45,258 nucleotides of DNA from Candidatus Planktophila sp. (GTDB lineage: Bacteria > Actinomycetota > Actinomycetes > Nanopelagicales > Nanopelagicaceae). A program made the translations under genes and the position numbers. The notes below the pieces were generated by a model, which was not told where the DNA came from, searched no databases, and saw only the letters and a program-made list of their open reading frames with translations. The stretch lies in the NCBI GenBank assembly GCA_009691145.1, contig SHVG01000004.1, positions 1 through 45,258 on the forward strand, given 5' to 3'. Below are positions 44,630 to 45,258 of the stretch, in pieces (within the stretch, counting starts at the first letter, position 1; each line of letters opens with the position of its first letter).

Positions 44630-45034
44630 TTAGGCAATCGTTTTATTGTTCTTTAACACTTCGATATGACTTAGACTTAACCCTAAAATATCTTGAAGAA
44701 CAGCACTTGTATGCTCTCCAAGAGTTGGTGCGGTTTGAGGCTCTATATTTTCGGTAGCTGTAAATCGAATTGGAGAGGCTATATTGGGGATATATCCAAT
44801 TCCTGCTTGATTTTTAATATGGAATATTGGATTTTCTGAGGAAGCTCGTGGGTCGTTCTTTAAAAGATCTTTGAATGTTTGATATTTAGACCAGCTCACC
44901 TTGAATTCTCTAAAAACTTTACTCACCTCTGACAGGCTCATATCCCTAATAATTGGTTCGATAATACCTGCTATTTCGCGTCTGAAAAAATATCGTTGGC
45001 TCTCGTCATCAAAATTTACAGCTTCTTTATTAGT
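44630..45034 (-). pseudogene. CoA-transferase family III fragment (C-terminal)
   Basis: An open frame of 134 residues after an in-frame TAA (45037-45035) reads NFDDESQRYFFRREIAGIIE, then a segment with VSWSKYQTFKDLLKNDPRAS, then TLGEHTSAVLQDILGLS. These are C-terminal blocks of CaiB/BaiF-type CoA-transferases, closest in my recollection to the 2-methylfumaryl-CoA isomerase subgroup. The family has about 400 residues, so the N-terminal two thirds with the catalytic Asp are missing. An ATG at 44941 could start a 103-residue product, but it would lack the active site. GC is about 35-38%, well below the flanks. Confidence 0.7.
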
Positions 45035-45046
45035 TTAGTCAATGGG

Positions 45047-45075
45047 TTGACTGGAGTTATTCCGTCGCCTAGCCT
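45047..45075 (+). promoter_or_regulatory. Promoter of glyoxalase-family gene
   Basis: TTGACT at 45047-45052 and TAGCCT at 45070-45075 are separated by 17 bases, the best -35/-10 pair in the window. The start of transcription would be near 45082, giving a leader of about 30 bases that contains the G-run (45101-45105) before TTG 45112. It sits where composition returns to background after the AT-rich patch. Confidence 0.55.
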
Positions 45076-45111
45076 AGGGATTGTTAGGTGGGCTTCACCA
45101 GGGGGCATGAA

Positions 45112-45258
45112 TTGGCGCAGATAACGAAGGCGCATCACACAGGTATTTCTGTGCGATCGCTGCAAGAATCTACAAAGTTTTATAAGGAACTCCTAGGGTT
45201 TGAAGAAGTATTTTCCTGGAATCCACAAGCTGAATACATCGGCGTCCTCACGGGGTAT
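45112..45258 (+). CDS. VOC/glyoxalase family protein, N-terminal fragment
   Basis: The first 49 codons of a gene cut by the window end. The translation includes ITKAHHTGISVRSLQESTKF and YKELLGFEEVF, the first beta-alpha-beta unit of the vicinal oxygen chelate (glyoxalase/dioxygenase) superfamily, with a potential metal His at the start (HHTGI). The start is TTG 45112 with a G-run about six bases upstream; GTG 45088 in the same frame would add eight residues. Members include lactoylglutathione lyase and methylmalonyl-CoA epimerase; this piece is too short to choose. Confidence 0.72.
   Translation, partial: MAQITKAHHTGISVRSLQESTKFYKELLGFEEVFSWNPQAEYIGVLTGY

Noticed and set aside
44205-45258. 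Integrase-type island with attachment repeats at tRNA-Tyr
   Set aside because: No integrase gene and no copy of the tRNA 3' end is visible downstream in the window, so only composition and gene decay support an insertion.
1-45258. CRISPR arrays, transposases, phage genes, riboswitches
   Set aside because: I saw no regular repeat-spacer pattern, no transposase or phage protein and no leader long enough for a riboswitch; almost all intergenic gaps are under 80 bases.

Overview
The window looks like a gene-dense chromosome segment from a small-genome, moderate-GC (roughly 47-50% by hand counts) free-living actinobacterium. I infer an aquatic lineage such as the freshwater acI group (Nanopelagicales). 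The reasons are actinobacterial gene order (clpC, mutY and radA close together; an XPB helicase near a Helicase_C_3-type protein; men genes leading into nuoA-N and a polyprenyl synthase), GC far below that of Streptomyces or Mycobacterium, almost no intergenic DNA, and apparently leaderless genes. No 16S gene is present, so the exact taxon is inference.

Layout. 1-3781: end of clpC, then leftward GNAT, mutY, radA and a Cys-rich protein. 3821-5808: proC plus a secreted propeller-like protein. 5809-14204: a secreted metalloprotease, a glutaredoxin-like protein (rightward), XPB helicase, an M20 peptidase, a Helicase_C_3-like protein and a HAD phosphatase. 14255-18508: a phosphoglycerate-mutase-like protein and the System II cytochrome c maturation set (TlpA/ResA, CcdA, ResB, CcsB). 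18505-26709: menaquinone synthesis (menA, menE leftward; menB, menC, menD rightward; menF with bioY leftward; menG rightward). 26750-42753: the complete 14-gene nuoA-N operon ending in a long-chain polyprenyl diphosphate synthase. 42721-44103: rarD and yajQ, leftward. 44205-44289: tRNA-Tyr. 44290-45037: an AT-rich patch with a stand-alone lipoyl domain and a broken CoA-transferase. 45112-end: start of a glyoxalase-family gene.

The 28 kb from 14255 to 42753 is a respiratory block. It makes haem-ligated cytochromes, the menaquinone ring (MenFDCEB), its polyprenyl tail (prenyl synthase, MenA), the final methylation (MenG) and complex I, which reduces menaquinone. MenH, a DHNA-CoA thioesterase and a geranylgeranyl reductase are not in the window.

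The most interesting signals are: a recurrent TANNNT (often TAGGCT) hexamer exactly 6 bases before ATG, suggesting leaderless transcription; divergent promoters with mirrored or overlapping -10 elements; convergent genes whose stops abut or share a TTAA; a strongly GC-rich patch inside menG; the AT-rich remnant beside tRNA-Tyr; and disA missing from its usual place after radA. I found no CRISPR array, phage, transposase or clearly new multi-gene system.
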